In this document: in pieces, positions 28,360-39,000 of the stretch
How positions within the stretch are numbered: position 1 is the stretch's first letter
Layout of the letters: the number at the start of each line of letters is the position of its first letter
Assembly (NCBI GenBank): GCA_965214975.1
Contig: OZ244055.1
Coordinates: forward strand, 3,100,001 to 3,164,000
Reading direction: 5' to 3'
DNA: 64,000 bases
From: JAJEBT01 sp965214975
Lineage (GTDB): Bacteria; Pseudomonadota; Alphaproteobacteria; MPNO01; UBA830
Translations under genes and position numbers: made by a program
The notes under the pieces: generated by a model
The model's database searches: none
Told to the model about the DNA's origin: nothing
The model's input: only the letters and a program-made list of their open reading frames with translations

Positions 28360-29394
28360 TCAGAATCCGAGTTCCCGGTTGACGAGCGCCGCGCCCGCGC
28401 AGAGCGCGTTGAGCTTCCCGCGGGCGGCGGCGCGGCTCCGCGGCACGAGGCCGCAGTCGGTGCAGGCGACGAGGCGGTCGGCCGGGACGTGCTCGAGCGC
28501 CCGGCGTATGCGGCCGGCGACGGTTTCGGCGGACTCGACCAGTTCCGTTCCGACGTCGATGACGCCGACGAGGACGTCCTTTCCCCGAAGGGCGCCGAGC
28601 ACGCCGGGATCGACGCCCGACGCCGCGCATTCGACGGAAACCTGGTCGATCGAGCTTTCCGCGATCAGCGGCAGCGTGGCCTCGTAGTGGCGCCAGTCGC
28701 GGTTGGCGGTCTTCCAGTCGAGAACGGTCTTGGTTCCGTATCCGTAGCAGACATGCACGGCGCGCCGGGCCGCGACGCCGTCGAACGCCCGTTCCAGAAC
28801 CTCGAGACCCCAGTCCCGCACCGCGTCCGTGTAGATGTTGAAGCAGGGCTCGTCGAACTGGACGACGTCCGCCCCGGCGTCGGCGAGCGCCCGCGCCTCG
28901 AGGTTGGCGACGGCGGCGTAGTCGACCGCGAGCCGTTCGTCGGACCGGCCGCCGGTCTCGTCGAGAACGCTGTCGGCGACGGTCATCGGGCCCGGCAGCG
29001 TGACCTTGATCCGGCGGTCGGTGCGGGCCCTGGCGAAGCGCAGCGCCTCGACCAGCACGGGCCCGTCCCAGCGGAACTCGCCGAGCAGGCGCGGCGCCGG
29101 CGTTTCCTCGGCGTAGCGCCGGCCGCGGCTTGCGCGCGTGCCGGGGTTCTCGAAGTCGACCGGGGCGAGACGCTCGAGAAAGCCCCAGATGTAATGGCGC
29201 CGCCGCTGCTCGCCGTCGGTGACGATGTCGATGCCCGCCTCTTCCTGGTCGGCGAGCCACAGCGCCACGGCGTCGTCCTGGCCTTCGGCGAGGGCGCCGC
29301 CGTCGAGCCGCCAGGGCGCGCGCAGAACCAGGGGTTCCGCCAGCCATTGCGGTTTGGGCAGGCTGCCGGCGATGGTGGTCCGGATGGCCGCCAT
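28360..29394 (-). CDS. MetE C-terminal-domain methyltransferase (core-MetE-like methionine synthase family)
   Basis: A 344-residue TIM-barrel protein equal to the catalytic half of cobalamin-independent methionine synthase, without the N-terminal duplicate. Candidate zinc ligands are all present: HVC in AVHVCYGYG, Glu in SVECAASG, and Cys in ACTDCGLVPRSR. The start is AGSLPKP, typical of this group. Such short forms transfer a methyl or other one-carbon group to a thiol such as homocysteine, sometimes from a corrinoid protein rather than folate. It is followed upstream on the same strand by the hydrolase and enoyl-CoA hydratase genes. Confidence 0.82.
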   Translation of the reverse strand: MAAIRTTIAGSLPKPQWLAEPLVLRAPWRLDGGALAEGQDDAVALWLADQEEAGIDIVTDGEQRRRHYIWGFLERLAPVDFENPGTRASRGRRYAEETPAPRLLGEFRWDGPVLVEALRFARARTDRRIKVTLPGPMTVADSVLDETGGRSDERLAVDYAAVANLEARALADAGADVVQFDEPCFNIYTDAVRDWGLEVLERAFDGVAARRAVHVCYGYGTKTVLDWKTANRDWRHYEATLPLIAESSIDQVSVECAASGVDPGVLGALRGKDVLVGVIDVGTELVESAETVAGRIRRALEHVPADRLVACTDCGLVPRSRAAARGKLNALCAGAALVNRELGF

Positions 29395-29428
29395 GGGCGA
29401 TCTCCCGCGCTTCGGCCGAAGCGGCCGG

Positions 29429-30289
29429 TCAGATGCCCATCATGGCGAAGACCTTGCCGCCGAGCAGGCTGTCCCGGTCGCCGAGGTCGAACACGATGTC
29501 GAAGTGGTTGCGCTCCGGGTGCTCGAAAACGTCGACGGGCCAGCCCCGGGCCCGCCAGGCGTCGGCGTAGATCCTGCTCTGGCGCTTGAACTCGGAGGTC
29601 TCCGATCCGCCGTAGCTGACGATCAGCGGGCATCCGCTCTCCGGCAGGTGGAGGATCGGGCTGTTGCGGCGCGCCGATTCCGCGTCGAGGCGCGCCCACT
29701 CGTTGACGCTGGACAGCCGCACCGGCTCGAGGTCGTGCAGTCCGTTGAGCGGCACCGCGCCCCGGATGGCGTCGGCGGGGATCCCGGCGGCCTCCTGCCA
29801 GCCCCCCGCCAGCGTCATGCCGACGAGATGGCCGCCCGCCGAGGAGCCGCAGACGAACAGCCGCCCGGGGTCGCCGCCGAATTCGGCGGCGCGCGACCAG
29901 GTCCAGGCGACCGCGGCGCGGCACTGGCGGACGATCTCGTCGAGGGTGGCGGCGGGCGTCAGCGAGTAGTTGACGGTCACGACGGCGGCGCCCGCGGCGA
30001 CCATCCCGGGCGCCATGAAAGCGGATTCCCTGTGGCTCAGCATGCGCCAGTAGCCGCCGTGGATGTAGACCAGGACAGGCGCGTCCCCGCCCGCCGGGAA
30101 GACGTCCACGACCTCGTCCGGATGCGGGCCGTAGGCGACGTCGAGGCTGCACCGGAGAGTGCTCCGCGCCTCGGCGCTCAGGCGGCGGTACTCGGCGATG
30201 AAGGGATCGATGTCGGGAACCGTGTCCCGGGCGCTGTACTCGCGGTTCAGCGCGTCCTGGTCGAGGTTGCCGTAGACGGCGTCCGCCAT
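29429..30289 (-). CDS. Alpha/beta hydrolase (fold-3 / arylformamidase-like)
   Basis: A 286-residue serine hydrolase. The oxyanion-hole motif VYIHGGYWRM, the nucleophile elbow CGSSAGGH, and a late His in ERNHFDIV are visible. This is the pattern of the hormone-sensitive-lipase-like and kynurenine formamidase-like groups, so an ester or formamide substrate is likely. No signal peptide. The ATG at 30289 begins MADAVYGNLDQDALNREY, typical of formamidase-like relatives. It lies 17 bases after the enoyl-CoA hydratase gene and is probably co-transcribed with it. Confidence 0.85.
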   Translation of the reverse strand: MADAVYGNLDQDALNREYSARDTVPDIDPFIAEYRRLSAEARSTLRCSLDVAYGPHPDEVVDVFPAGGDAPVLVYIHGGYWRMLSHRESAFMAPGMVAAGAAVVTVNYSLTPAATLDEIVRQCRAAVAWTWSRAAEFGGDPGRLFVCGSSAGGHLVGMTLAGGWQEAAGIPADAIRGAVPLNGLHDLEPVRLSSVNEWARLDAESARRNSPILHLPESGCPLIVSYGGSETSEFKRQSRIYADAWRARGWPVDVFEHPERNHFDIVFDLGDRDSLLGGKVFAMMGI

Positions 30290-30306
30290 GGCGCCGGTCC
30301 GCGGGT

Positions 30307-31116
30307 TCAAAGGTCGGAATCCGGGTCGAACTCGGGCCGGCGTTTCTCGCGCAGGCTGGCCAGCCCCTCGCGCGCTTCCGGGCCGGTGAAACCCAGAAAC
30401 TCCAGCGCGAGCGAGGTGTCGAAGTTCGGTCCCATCATCCGCAGCCAGTTGTTGAGGGCGTATTTGGTGAAGCGGACCGCCGTCGGCGCCCCGTGGGCGA
30501 GCTTCCCGGCGACCGCGACCGCGGTGTCCTGCAGCGCGTCGTCGTCGACGCACATGGACACGAGGCCGATGCGCTCCGCCTCCTCCCCGGACACGGGCTC
30601 GCACAGCAGCAGGTAGTACTTGGCCTTGGCCATGCCGCACAGCAGCGGCCAGATGATCGCGGCGTGGTCGCCGGCGGCGACGCCGAGCCGGGTGTGGCCG
30701 TCGATGATGCGCGCGTTCCGCGCGGCGATCGAGATGTCGGCGAGAATCCCCGCGACGAGGCCGGCGCCGACCGCCGGTCCGCGCATGGCGCTGACGACGG
30801 GCTTGGAGCAGTTGACGATGTTGTAGACGATGTCGCGGGCTTCCCTGAGACCGCGCACGCGGGTCTCGAAATCGTTGATCAGCCCGTCGATCATGTCGTA
30901 GTCGCCGCCGGCCGAGAACGCCTCTCCGGCGCCGGTGAGGATGGCGGCCGAGGTCTCGGGATCGGCTTCGACGTCCTTCCAGACGTAGGCCAGTTCGCGG
31001 TGCATCACCGTGTCCGCGGCGTTGAGACGCCCCGGCGTGTCCATGGTGATGCGGAGAACGCGGTCGGCGGGCCTGTCGAACTTCAGGCGCTCGTAGCCGG
31101 AATAGAGGTCTGCCAT
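30307..31116 (-). CDS. Enoyl-CoA hydratase/isomerase family protein
   Basis: A 269-residue crotonase-fold protein acting on acyl-CoA thioesters. The oxyanion-hole regions are GAGEAFSAGGDYDM and GPAVGAGLVAGILADI; the position of the first catalytic Glu seems replaced (RLGVAAGDH), so a classical hydratase reaction is not certain and isomerase or hydrolase activity is possible. It leads a minus-strand operon with the alpha/beta hydrolase and perhaps the MetE-like gene, read from the promoter at 31176-31204. Confidence 0.88.
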   Translation of the reverse strand: MADLYSGYERLKFDRPADRVLRITMDTPGRLNAADTVMHRELAYVWKDVEADPETSAAILTGAGEAFSAGGDYDMIDGLINDFETRVRGLREARDIVYNIVNCSKPVVSAMRGPAVGAGLVAGILADISIAARNARIIDGHTRLGVAAGDHAAIIWPLLCGMAKAKYYLLLCEPVSGEEAERIGLVSMCVDDDALQDTAVAVAGKLAHGAPTAVRFTKYALNNWLRMMGPNFDTSLALEFLGFTGPEAREGLASLREKRRPEFDPDSDL

Positions 31117-31175
31117 CGCAACTTCCCGCTGGATCGGTCAGGAAAACGCCTCGGCGCCGGTCGGCCGCCGGGACC

Positions 31176-31204
31176 ATTGTACAGGCTGTCCGCGCCGCGG
31201 TCAT
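31176..31204 (-). promoter_or_regulatory. Candidate sigma70 promoter of the enoyl-CoA hydratase operon
   Basis: On the minus strand ATGACC (31204-31199) and TACAAT (31181-31176) have a 17-base spacer, about 60 bases before the gene start. Confidence 0.55.
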
Positions 31205-31224
31205 CACGCGGGCCGGTCGCCGCC

Positions 31225-31385
31225 AGGACTGTCCCGCGCTGGCCGAACATCCGCTCCAGGCGGCTCGGGGCGGTCCCGTCCGTGCCGTCGCGGCGGGCCA
31301 CGAGGACACCGCCAACCGGCCGGATCCGGCTCGGACTCCCGTCATGCGGGCGACCGGGCCGGTCCGGAGCCGCGGCGCGGGCCCG
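31225..31385 (+). repeat. Dispersed intergenic repeat, copy 3 (longest)
   Basis: This segment shares its first half with the copies at 3840-3983 (inverted) and 9228-9283, and its second half (CCCGTCATGCGGGCGACC and GCCGGTC) with 9277-9318. A 14-base piece, ACATCCGCTCCAGG, also occurs inverted at 40407-40420. No coding frame spans it. Confidence 0.65.
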
Positions 31386-31666
31386 TCCCGTTGATCCCGG
31401 GGACGGTCGAGGAACTTGCAAAACTCCCGGTCGGCGAAGCCCGGCCCGGGGCGTCCGCGGGTCGAACACAGAGGGAACTTCCGGCGGGCGGCGCCCTTGC
31501 TTCGTCGCTCGGGCGGCGTCGGCGAGTCGATTCTCCGGGATCCGGGGCCGTTGCGGGTCCGATTCGCGCCCGCCCGTCGGATGGCGGACGCGGTTCTCCG
31601 TTCCCCGGCGAGAGGCGGGAGACACTGCAGGGCGGGGGGGCGCGGAAGCGGCGTTCAGTTCAGGAG

Positions 31667-32800
31667 TCAGCTCAGGAGGCGCATCAACTGGTGGACGGTC
31701 AGCGCCAGGATGCCGAACATCAGGTGGCAGTGGACCTTGGCGTGGCCGCGCACGCGGACATGTCGGCCGCCGCAGTCGTCCTTCAGCATGGCGTTGACGC
31801 GCTCGACGTTCGAGCGCTCGTTGTAGCGCGCGTCTTTCGGGTCGCGCTGGCCGATGCTTTCCCGCACCGCGGCCTCGCGCGCCATCCGCTCCTTGGCAAC
31901 CCTGCTGCGGGGGTTTGGGTCGATGATCGGGATGTGGCCCAGCAGATAGCTGTGCCAGCCGATCTCGACCGTGTCGTAGGCGGCGTCCATGAGGTCGTAC
32001 AGGTTGGTCACGCGTCCGCTGGTCATGGTCGCCAGCGGGATCGCGACCTGGCTGTCGTGGACCGAGGCGGAGGTCAGGATGCAGCTGACCGGGATGCCGC
32101 CGTCGGCGGCGTCGATGTGCAGCTTGTAGCCGGTCCAGGAGGTCTGGTGGCCCTTGGCGTTCCGCTTGGTGCCGACGTTGCAGGCTTTCGGAAGGTCGGC
32201 GAGCATCTGCGGCAGCGTCATCTCGAGCTGGCGCTTCACACGCCGCCGCTCCCCGGGCCGTTCCTCGCCCTTGCGCGGGCGGCCGCGCCGGCGCTTCGGC
32301 TTCGGGGGCTTCGGGGCCCTGGGCTGGGGCTTCTCGCGCGCCTCGATCGCCGTCGCGTCGCGCGAGACGTGCCCGATCACGCGGTCACCGAGGGCCTGCC
32401 TGACCACCGCCTCGTGCAGGCGCGCCGGCAGCGCGCGCTCGGCGAACTCGGCGAAGGCCCGCGAGAAGGTCGCCTCGCTCGGGATCTCCCCGATCCCGGA
32501 CCAGCCGCACAGCCGGCGCAGCGTCCTGTCGACCTGGAGACGGTCGATCAGGGCGCGCGTCGTCGGCAGGTTGAAGACCGCCTTGGCGGCGAACGCGCGG
32601 GCCAGCGCCGCGCGGTCCTCGGCCGGCCGGCCGGGCAAGCCGCCGAAGCGGGGGAGAAAGCCCTCGACGCGCGCGAGCTCGAGAACCGCCACGAGGTGCC
32701 GGTGCCTCTCGCCAAGCGGTCCGAGCTCCTCGTCGAGCCACGGGAACAGGTCCGCTTGAACGTGATGCCAGGACTGGTACAATGTCTGCATTGGCGCCAT
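31667..32800 (-). CDS. DDE transposase (IS4/IS5-type, DUF772 N-terminus)
   Basis: A 377-residue transposase that appears intact. The N-terminal DUF772-like region holds PSEATFSRAFAEFAE; the first catalytic Asp is in SRDATAIE, the second in DLMDAAYD, and the Glu in YNERSNVERVNAMLK, which fits the Y(2)R(3)E(6)K spacing of IS4-like enzymes. A basic Pro/Lys/Arg patch (KPPKPKRRRGRPRKGE) splits the domain. Exact IS family not certain. It lies directly upstream of the phase-variable surface protein, facing away from it. Confidence 0.87.
   Translation of the reverse strand: MAPMQTLYQSWHHVQADLFPWLDEELGPLGERHRHLVAVLELARVEGFLPRFGGLPGRPAEDRAALARAFAAKAVFNLPTTRALIDRLQVDRTLRRLCGWSGIGEIPSEATFSRAFAEFAERALPARLHEAVVRQALGDRVIGHVSRDATAIEAREKPQPRAPKPPKPKRRRGRPRKGEERPGERRRVKRQLEMTLPQMLADLPKACNVGTKRNAKGHQTSWTGYKLHIDAADGGIPVSCILTSASVHDSQVAIPLATMTSGRVTNLYDLMDAAYDTVEIGWHSYLLGHIPIIDPNPRSRVAKERMAREAAVRESIGQRDPKDARYNERSNVERVNAMLKDDCGGRHVRVRGHAKVHCHLMFGILALTVHQLMRLLS
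31667..32800 (-). mobile_element. Insertion sequence, ends undefined
   Basis: At least the transposase gene belongs to an insertion sequence. I could not find trustworthy terminal inverted repeats or a target duplication, so the true element is longer than given. Confidence 0.6.
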
Positions 32801-32981
32801 GGGGTCGCTCTCTCTCTGTCGAGTCTCTGGAAACCCGATAGAATCACGGAGCGGCCCCGATTGCCAGGAAATTCGCCGGCCGCGGCAAAAAATCCCCTCG
32901 AACGCGGAATTTTGAAAGCGGCTCGGTCGTGTGATACCGTTCCCGTCACGAGATGCCGGGGGGCGGCCGAACGGATTCCGG

Positions 32982-32995
32982 CCCCCCCCCCCCCC
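32982..32995 (+). repeat. Poly-C tract (14) just upstream of the autotransporter start
   Basis: Fourteen consecutive C lie 8 bases before the GGAG ribosome-binding site of the surface-protein gene and about 20 bases before its ATG. Such homopolymers slip during replication. Length change here would alter leader or promoter spacing. Confidence 0.85.
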
Positions 32996-33015
32996 GCAGA
33001 ATTGGAGCGCCCGAG

Positions 33016-36000
33016 ATGCATGTCCCCCACGCCGGCCCCCGAGTGTCGCCCGTTCCGTTCGCGCGAATGCCGGGAACGTTTTCAGGAAGGCGGCGAAACC
33101 GTCGTGGCACGGCGGTCCGGACGGCCAGCCTCCTGCTGGCGCTTGGCTGCCTCGCCCCCCCCCCCCTCGCGGCCCAGACGGCTGATCCGATCCTCGTCAG
33201 CAACCAGACCAAAACCGTCAGAAACAATCCATACGTTGGCACCTCGTCGTACGCCCAGCAGTTTCGCACGGGCTCCGCGTCCGGCGTCTACGCCGTCTCC
33301 GACGTGATTCTGACCTTCAGCGCGGCCGCCAAGAGCGGAACGACCACGGTGACGGTCAGAAGCGACAGTGCGGGGAAGCCCGCCGATGCTGCCCTTGCCA
33401 CGATGACGCTGGACTCCGCCGGCTCGGGCAACATCGCGTTCACGCCTTCCTCGCCCGTCCGCCTTGATCCCCAGACCTGGTACTGGGTCGTGGCGGAGCA
33501 TTCAACGACCGGAACGTCGGGCCCGAGGTGGGCGAGAGTGTTGATTTCCGACGGCCTTGACGCGGATTCGGCTGCGGGCTGGAAAATAGACCGAACATAC
33601 CAGGAAAAGCGCACGGGCGGCTGGACTGTGCCACAAGACATGTCGCAGGCGATGAAGATCCGGCTCAGGGGAACCGTCATTCCGGCCGTCACCGTCGCGG
33701 CGGGCGCAGGCGTGACGGAGGGCACGGCCGCGAGTTTCACGCTGACCCGCGGCGGGAGCACCACCGACGCTCTGGAGGTCGGGGTCACGGTGTCGGAAAC
33801 CGGCGACATGGTCGCCGCGGGCGACGAGGGCGCGAAGACGGCGACGTTCGCGGCGGGCTCGGCCACCGCGACGGTGACGGTGCCGACCCAGGCCGATTCC
33901 GCGCCCGAGCCCGACAGCACGGTGACCGTGGCCGTCGCGGCCGGCGACGGCTACGTCGCGGGCACGCCGTCCGAGGCCGGTGTCACGGTGTCGGACGACG
34001 ACGATCCGCTCGTCACCGTCGCGTCCGGCGGCAACGTGACCGAGGGCGGGGTCGCGCGTTTCAACCTGAGCCGCACCGGGAGCACCGCCGCCGCGCTGGA
34101 GGTCCGGGTCACGGTCTCGGAGACGGGCGACATGGTGGCCTCGGGGGACGAGGGGACGAAGACGGTGAGGTTCTCCCGGAACTCGAGCGTCTTTCAGCTG
34201 GCGGTGGGGACCCAGGCCGATTCCACGGACGAGCCGGACAGCACGGTGACGGTGACCGTCGTGGACGGCAGCGGCTACGACCCGGGCACGCCTTCGGAGG
34301 CCGACATCGTGGTGTCGGACGACGACGTTCCGGTGGTCACCATCGCGTCCGACGGCGACGTGACGGAGGGCGCGCCGGCGAGCTTCACGCTGACCCGCGA
34401 CGGGTATCTCGCCGTCGCGCTGGCGGTCGAGGTCACGGTCTCGGAGACGGGCAAGATGGTCGCCCCGGGCGACGAGGGGACGAGGACGGTGACGTTCGAC
34501 GCGAACTCGGCCACCGCGGCGGTGGAGGTGCCGACCGCGGACGATGCCGTGGACGAGGACAACAGCACGGTGACCGTCGCCGTCGTCGACGGCGGCGACC
34601 ACGACCCGGGCTCGCCGTCCGAGGCCGATGTCGCGGTGTCGGACAACGACCAGGCGTCGCTCGCGATCGATTCGCCGCGGGTGGACGAGGGCGATTCCGG
34701 GACGGCGGACCTGGTGTTCACGGTGACGCTGGATCCGGTCTCGGACCGCCGGGTCACGGTCGGGTACGCGGATTCGGGCGGCGGCACGGCGATCTCCGGG
34801 ACCGACCACGAGGCCGTGGCGGGCGGCACGCTGACGTTCGCGCCCGGCGAGAGCACGAAGACGGTCACGGTCGCGGTGACCGGCGACGACGCCTTCGAGG
34901 ACAACGAGACGGTCGTGATCCGGCTTTCGGGCGCGACCGGCGGGGCGACGATCGGAACCGCCGAGGGCACGGGCACGATCGACGACGACGAGGTTCCCGG
35001 GTTCTCGATCAACTCGCCGAGCGTCGTCGAGGGCGACACGGGGACGGCCAGCCTGGTGTTCACGGTGACGCTGGAGCCGGAGTGGGACAGCGAGGTCTCG
35101 GTCTGGTACGCGGACTTCGAGGCCGGCTCGGCGACCCGCGGCACCGACTACCGGAGCGTGTCCTCCGCCGAGCTGACGTTCGCGCCCGGCGAGACCAGGA
35201 AGTCGGTCACGGTCCGGGTGAACGGCGACGGGATCGACGAGCTCGACGAGACGGTCGAGATCGGGCTCGGAACCCCGACGGGCGGCGCCGAGATCCTGAA
35301 AGGGACCGGCGTGGGCACGATCCGGGACGACGACGAGGCGACGCTCGCGATCGATTCGCCGCGGGCGGAGGAGGGGGACGCGGGAGAGACGTCGACGCTG
35401 ACGTTCACGGTGACGCTGGATCCGGTCTCGGACCGGCAGGTCACGGTCGACTGGGCGGATTCGGGCGGCGGCACGGCGACCTCCGGAGAGGATCACGAGG
35501 CGGTGGCGGGCGGCACGCTGACGTTCGCGCCCGGCGAGACCGAGAAGACGGTCGCGGTCACGGTGACCGGCGACGACGTCGGCGAGGGCAACGAGACGGT
35601 GGAGATCCGGCTTTCGGGCGCGACCGGCGGCGCGGCGCTCGGGACCGCGACGGGCACGGGCACGATCGTCGACAACGACGTTCCCCAGTTCTCGATCGAC
35701 TCGCCGCGGGTGGACGAGGGCGATTCCGGGACGTCGGACCTGGTGTTCACGGTGACGCTGGATCCGGTCTCGGACAGCGAGGTCACGGTCGCCTGGGCGG
35801 ATTCGGGCGGCGGCACGGCGACCTCCGGCGCCGACCACGCGGCGGTGGCGGGCGGCACGCTGACGTTCGCGGCCGGGGACAGCACGAGGACGGTCACGGT
35901 CCGGGTGAACGGCGACGGGATCGACGAGCTCGACGAGACGGTCGTGATCGCGCTTTCGGGCGCGACCGGCGGCGCGGACATCGCGACCCCCACGGGCACG

Positions 36001-39000
36001 GGCACGATCGCGGACGACGACGAGGCGGCGCTCGCGATCAATTCGCCGCGCGTCGCCGAGGGCGATTCCGGGACGTCGGACCTGGTGTTCACGGTGACGC
36101 TGGATCCGGTCTCGGACCGGCGGGTCACGGTCGGATACGCGGATTCGGGCACCGGCACGGCAGCCTCCGGCGCCGACCACGCGGCGGTGGCGGGCGGCAC
36201 GCTGACGTTCGAACCCGGGGACAGCGAGAGGACGGTCACCGTCAAGGTGATGGGCGACCGGATCGACGAGGAGGACGAGACGGTGGAGATCGCGCTGTCG
36301 GGCGCGACCGGCGGCGCGACGGTCGCGACCGCCACCGGCACGGGCACGATCGCGGACGACGACATCCCGTCGCTCGCGATCGATTCGCCGCGGGTGGACG
36401 AGACGGACGCGGGAGAGACGTCGACGCTGACGTTCACGGTGACCCTGGATCCGGTCTCGCGCCAGCCGGTCACGGTCGACTGGGCGGATTCGGGCGGCGG
36501 CACGGCGACCTCCGGGACCGACCACGAGGCGGTGGCGGGCGGCACGCTGACGTTCGCGCCCGGCGAGAGCGCGAAGACGGTCACGGTCAAGGTGACCGGC
36601 GACGACGCCGTCGAGGGCAACGAGACGGTCGTGATCGCGCTCTCGAACCCGACCGGCGGCGCGACGGTCGGGACCGCCACGGGCACGGGCACGATCGTCG
36701 ACGACGAGGCTCCCGAGCTCGCGATCGATTCGCCGCGCGTCTCCGAGGGCGATTCCGGGACGTCGGACCTGGTGTTCACGGTGACGCTGACGCCGGCCTG
36801 GGACCGGCGGGTCACGGTCGACTGGGCGGATTCGGGCGGCGGCACGGCGACCTCCGGAGACGATCACGAGGCGGTGGCGGGCGGCACGCTGGCGTTCGAT
36901 CCCGGGGACACCGCGAAGACGGTCACGGTCGCGGTGAACGGCGACGGGATCGACGAGGAGGACGAGACGGTGGAGATCGCGCTCTCGAACCCGACCGGCG
37001 GCGCGACGATCGGGACCGCCACCGGCACCGGCACGATCGCGGACGACGAGGAGGCGGCGCTCTCGATCGACTCGCCCGAGGTCGCGGAGGGCGATTCGGG
37101 GACGTCGGACCTGGTGTTCGCGGTGACGCTGGATCCGGTCTCGGACCGGCGGGTCACGGTCGCCTGGGCGGATTCGGGCGGCGGCACGGCAGCCTCCGGA
37201 GAGGACTACGAGGCGGTGGCGGGCGGCACGCTGGCGTTCGCGCCCGGCGAGAGCGGCAAGACGGTGACCGTCGCGGCGAGGGGCGACGGGATCGACGAGA
37301 ACGACGAGACGGTGGAGATCGCGCTGTCGGGCGCGACCGGCGGCGCGACGATCGGGACCGGCACCGGCACGGGCACGATCAGGGACGACGACGAGGCGGC
37401 GCTCTCGATCGACTCGCCGGAGGTCGCGGAGGGCGATTCGGGGACCACGGACCTGGCGTTCGCGGTGACGCTGGCGCCGGCGTCGGACCGGGAGGTCGTC
37501 GTCGACTACACGGTGGGGGGCACGGCGGAGGCCGGAAGGGACCACGACGCCCCCGAGGCCGGTTCGGTCGCGTTCGCGCCGGGGGAGACCAGGCAGACGG
37601 TCACGGTCCCGGTGAAGGGCGACGGGGTTTTCGAGCTGGACGAGACGGTCGTGGTCACGCTCTCGGACCCGACCGGCGGGGCGCTGCTCCGCAGGCACCG
37701 CGGGACGGGCACGATCCGGAACGACGACGCGCGCGGGACGTCCGGTCCGGCGGTCTGGGTCGGGTCGACGAGCGTCGTCGAGGGCGACGAGGGCCCCGCG
37801 GAACTCCGGTTCCCGGTGACGCTGTCGGAAGCCGCGGACGGTCCGGTGAGCGTCGACTACACCGTGACGGGCGCGGCGGAGGTCAGGCTCGCCGAGCGGG
37901 ACATGCGCGCGACGACCGGCACGCTGGCGTTCGCGCCGGGGGAGACCGCGAAGACGATCGTGGCGACGGTCGAGGGCGACAGGGAGGCCGAGAGCGACGG
38001 GCTCGTGGTGGTCACGCTGGACAGCGTCACGAGCGCCGCGGGATACGAGATCGGGACGGGCCGGGGTCTCGGGACCGTCCGCGACGACGACCGCCGGCTG
38101 TCGGTGGAGGCCGCGGACGAGGCCGGGACCGTCACCTTCACGGTCGCGCTGGAGCCGCCGACGGGGCCGGGCGACGACCTCGTGACGGTCGACCACGAGA
38201 CGGTCGTGGACGGGGGCAGCGCCGTTTCCGGGCTGCTGACGTTCCAGCACGGGGAGACCCGGAGGACGGTCGAGATCGAGGTCGGGGCCGCCGCCGAGGT
38301 GGCGGCGCTCGAGCTGACGGGCTCGGCCAACGTCCTGCTGCCCGAGCCCCGGAGAACGGAGCACTGGCTCGGCGCCCGGCCGGTGCTGTCGGTGGCCGCG
38401 CCCGGGCCGGGGTCGGTGAAGAGGCCCGCCGTCGGGGAGACGGCGACCGTCGCGTTCACGGTGGGCCTGGACCGGCCGTGGCCCGCGCGCGAACCCCTCG
38501 AGGTCGGCTACGTGAAGGCCGCCCGCGACGGGGAGGGGGAGAGGGAGGAATCCGGCACCCTGGCGTTCGCGCCCGGCGAGAGAGGGAAGACGGTCGAGGT
38601 CGAGGTCGGCGGGGAGACCGAGGCCGCGACCGTGAGGCTCTCGGGCGTGGACGCGGCCCGGGTCTCCGGCGACCGCGACGGGTGGGAGGCGAGATACGAC
38701 CTGGGCGCGGGGCGGGGCGAGAGGCGCGCGCTGGCGCTGAAGTACGTTCTCGCCGCCACCGGCCGGACGGTGGCGGCCAACGTCGTCGAGCTGGTCTGGG
38801 AGCGCGCCGGAAGCCACCGCTCCGGGGACGCCGGTTCCCATGCGACGGTGGGCGGGCGCCCCCTGACGTCCGGCGCGCTCGCGTCCGGCGGCCTTGCCGG
38901 CCTTCTGGGCGTCGGCGGCGTTTCCGGCGACGCCGGCGGCGCGGAGCGCCGCCACGGCCCCGGCGCCGGTTCCGCCGACGCCTCCCGGAGGCTGGCGCTG

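Larger units (their letters stand above)
31117..31666. other. Intergenic region with promoter, repeat copy and transposon flank
   Basis: About 550 bases between the enoyl-CoA hydratase and transposase genes. It holds the promoter at 31176-31204 and the longest copy of the dispersed repeat (31225-31385). The last part up to the transposase stop may include the end of the insertion element, but no convincing terminal repeat was found. Confidence 0.5.

Noticed and set aside
31634..31640. G7 run near the transposase stop as a further phase-variation tract
   Set aside because: Seven G is not unusual in such GC-rich DNA and it lies outside any gene start.
31415..32918. Imperfect inverted repeats 31415-31434 and 32899-32918 as ends of the insertion sequence
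   Set aside because: About 14 of 20 matching positions is what chance would give when comparing flanks of this size; no target duplication supports it.
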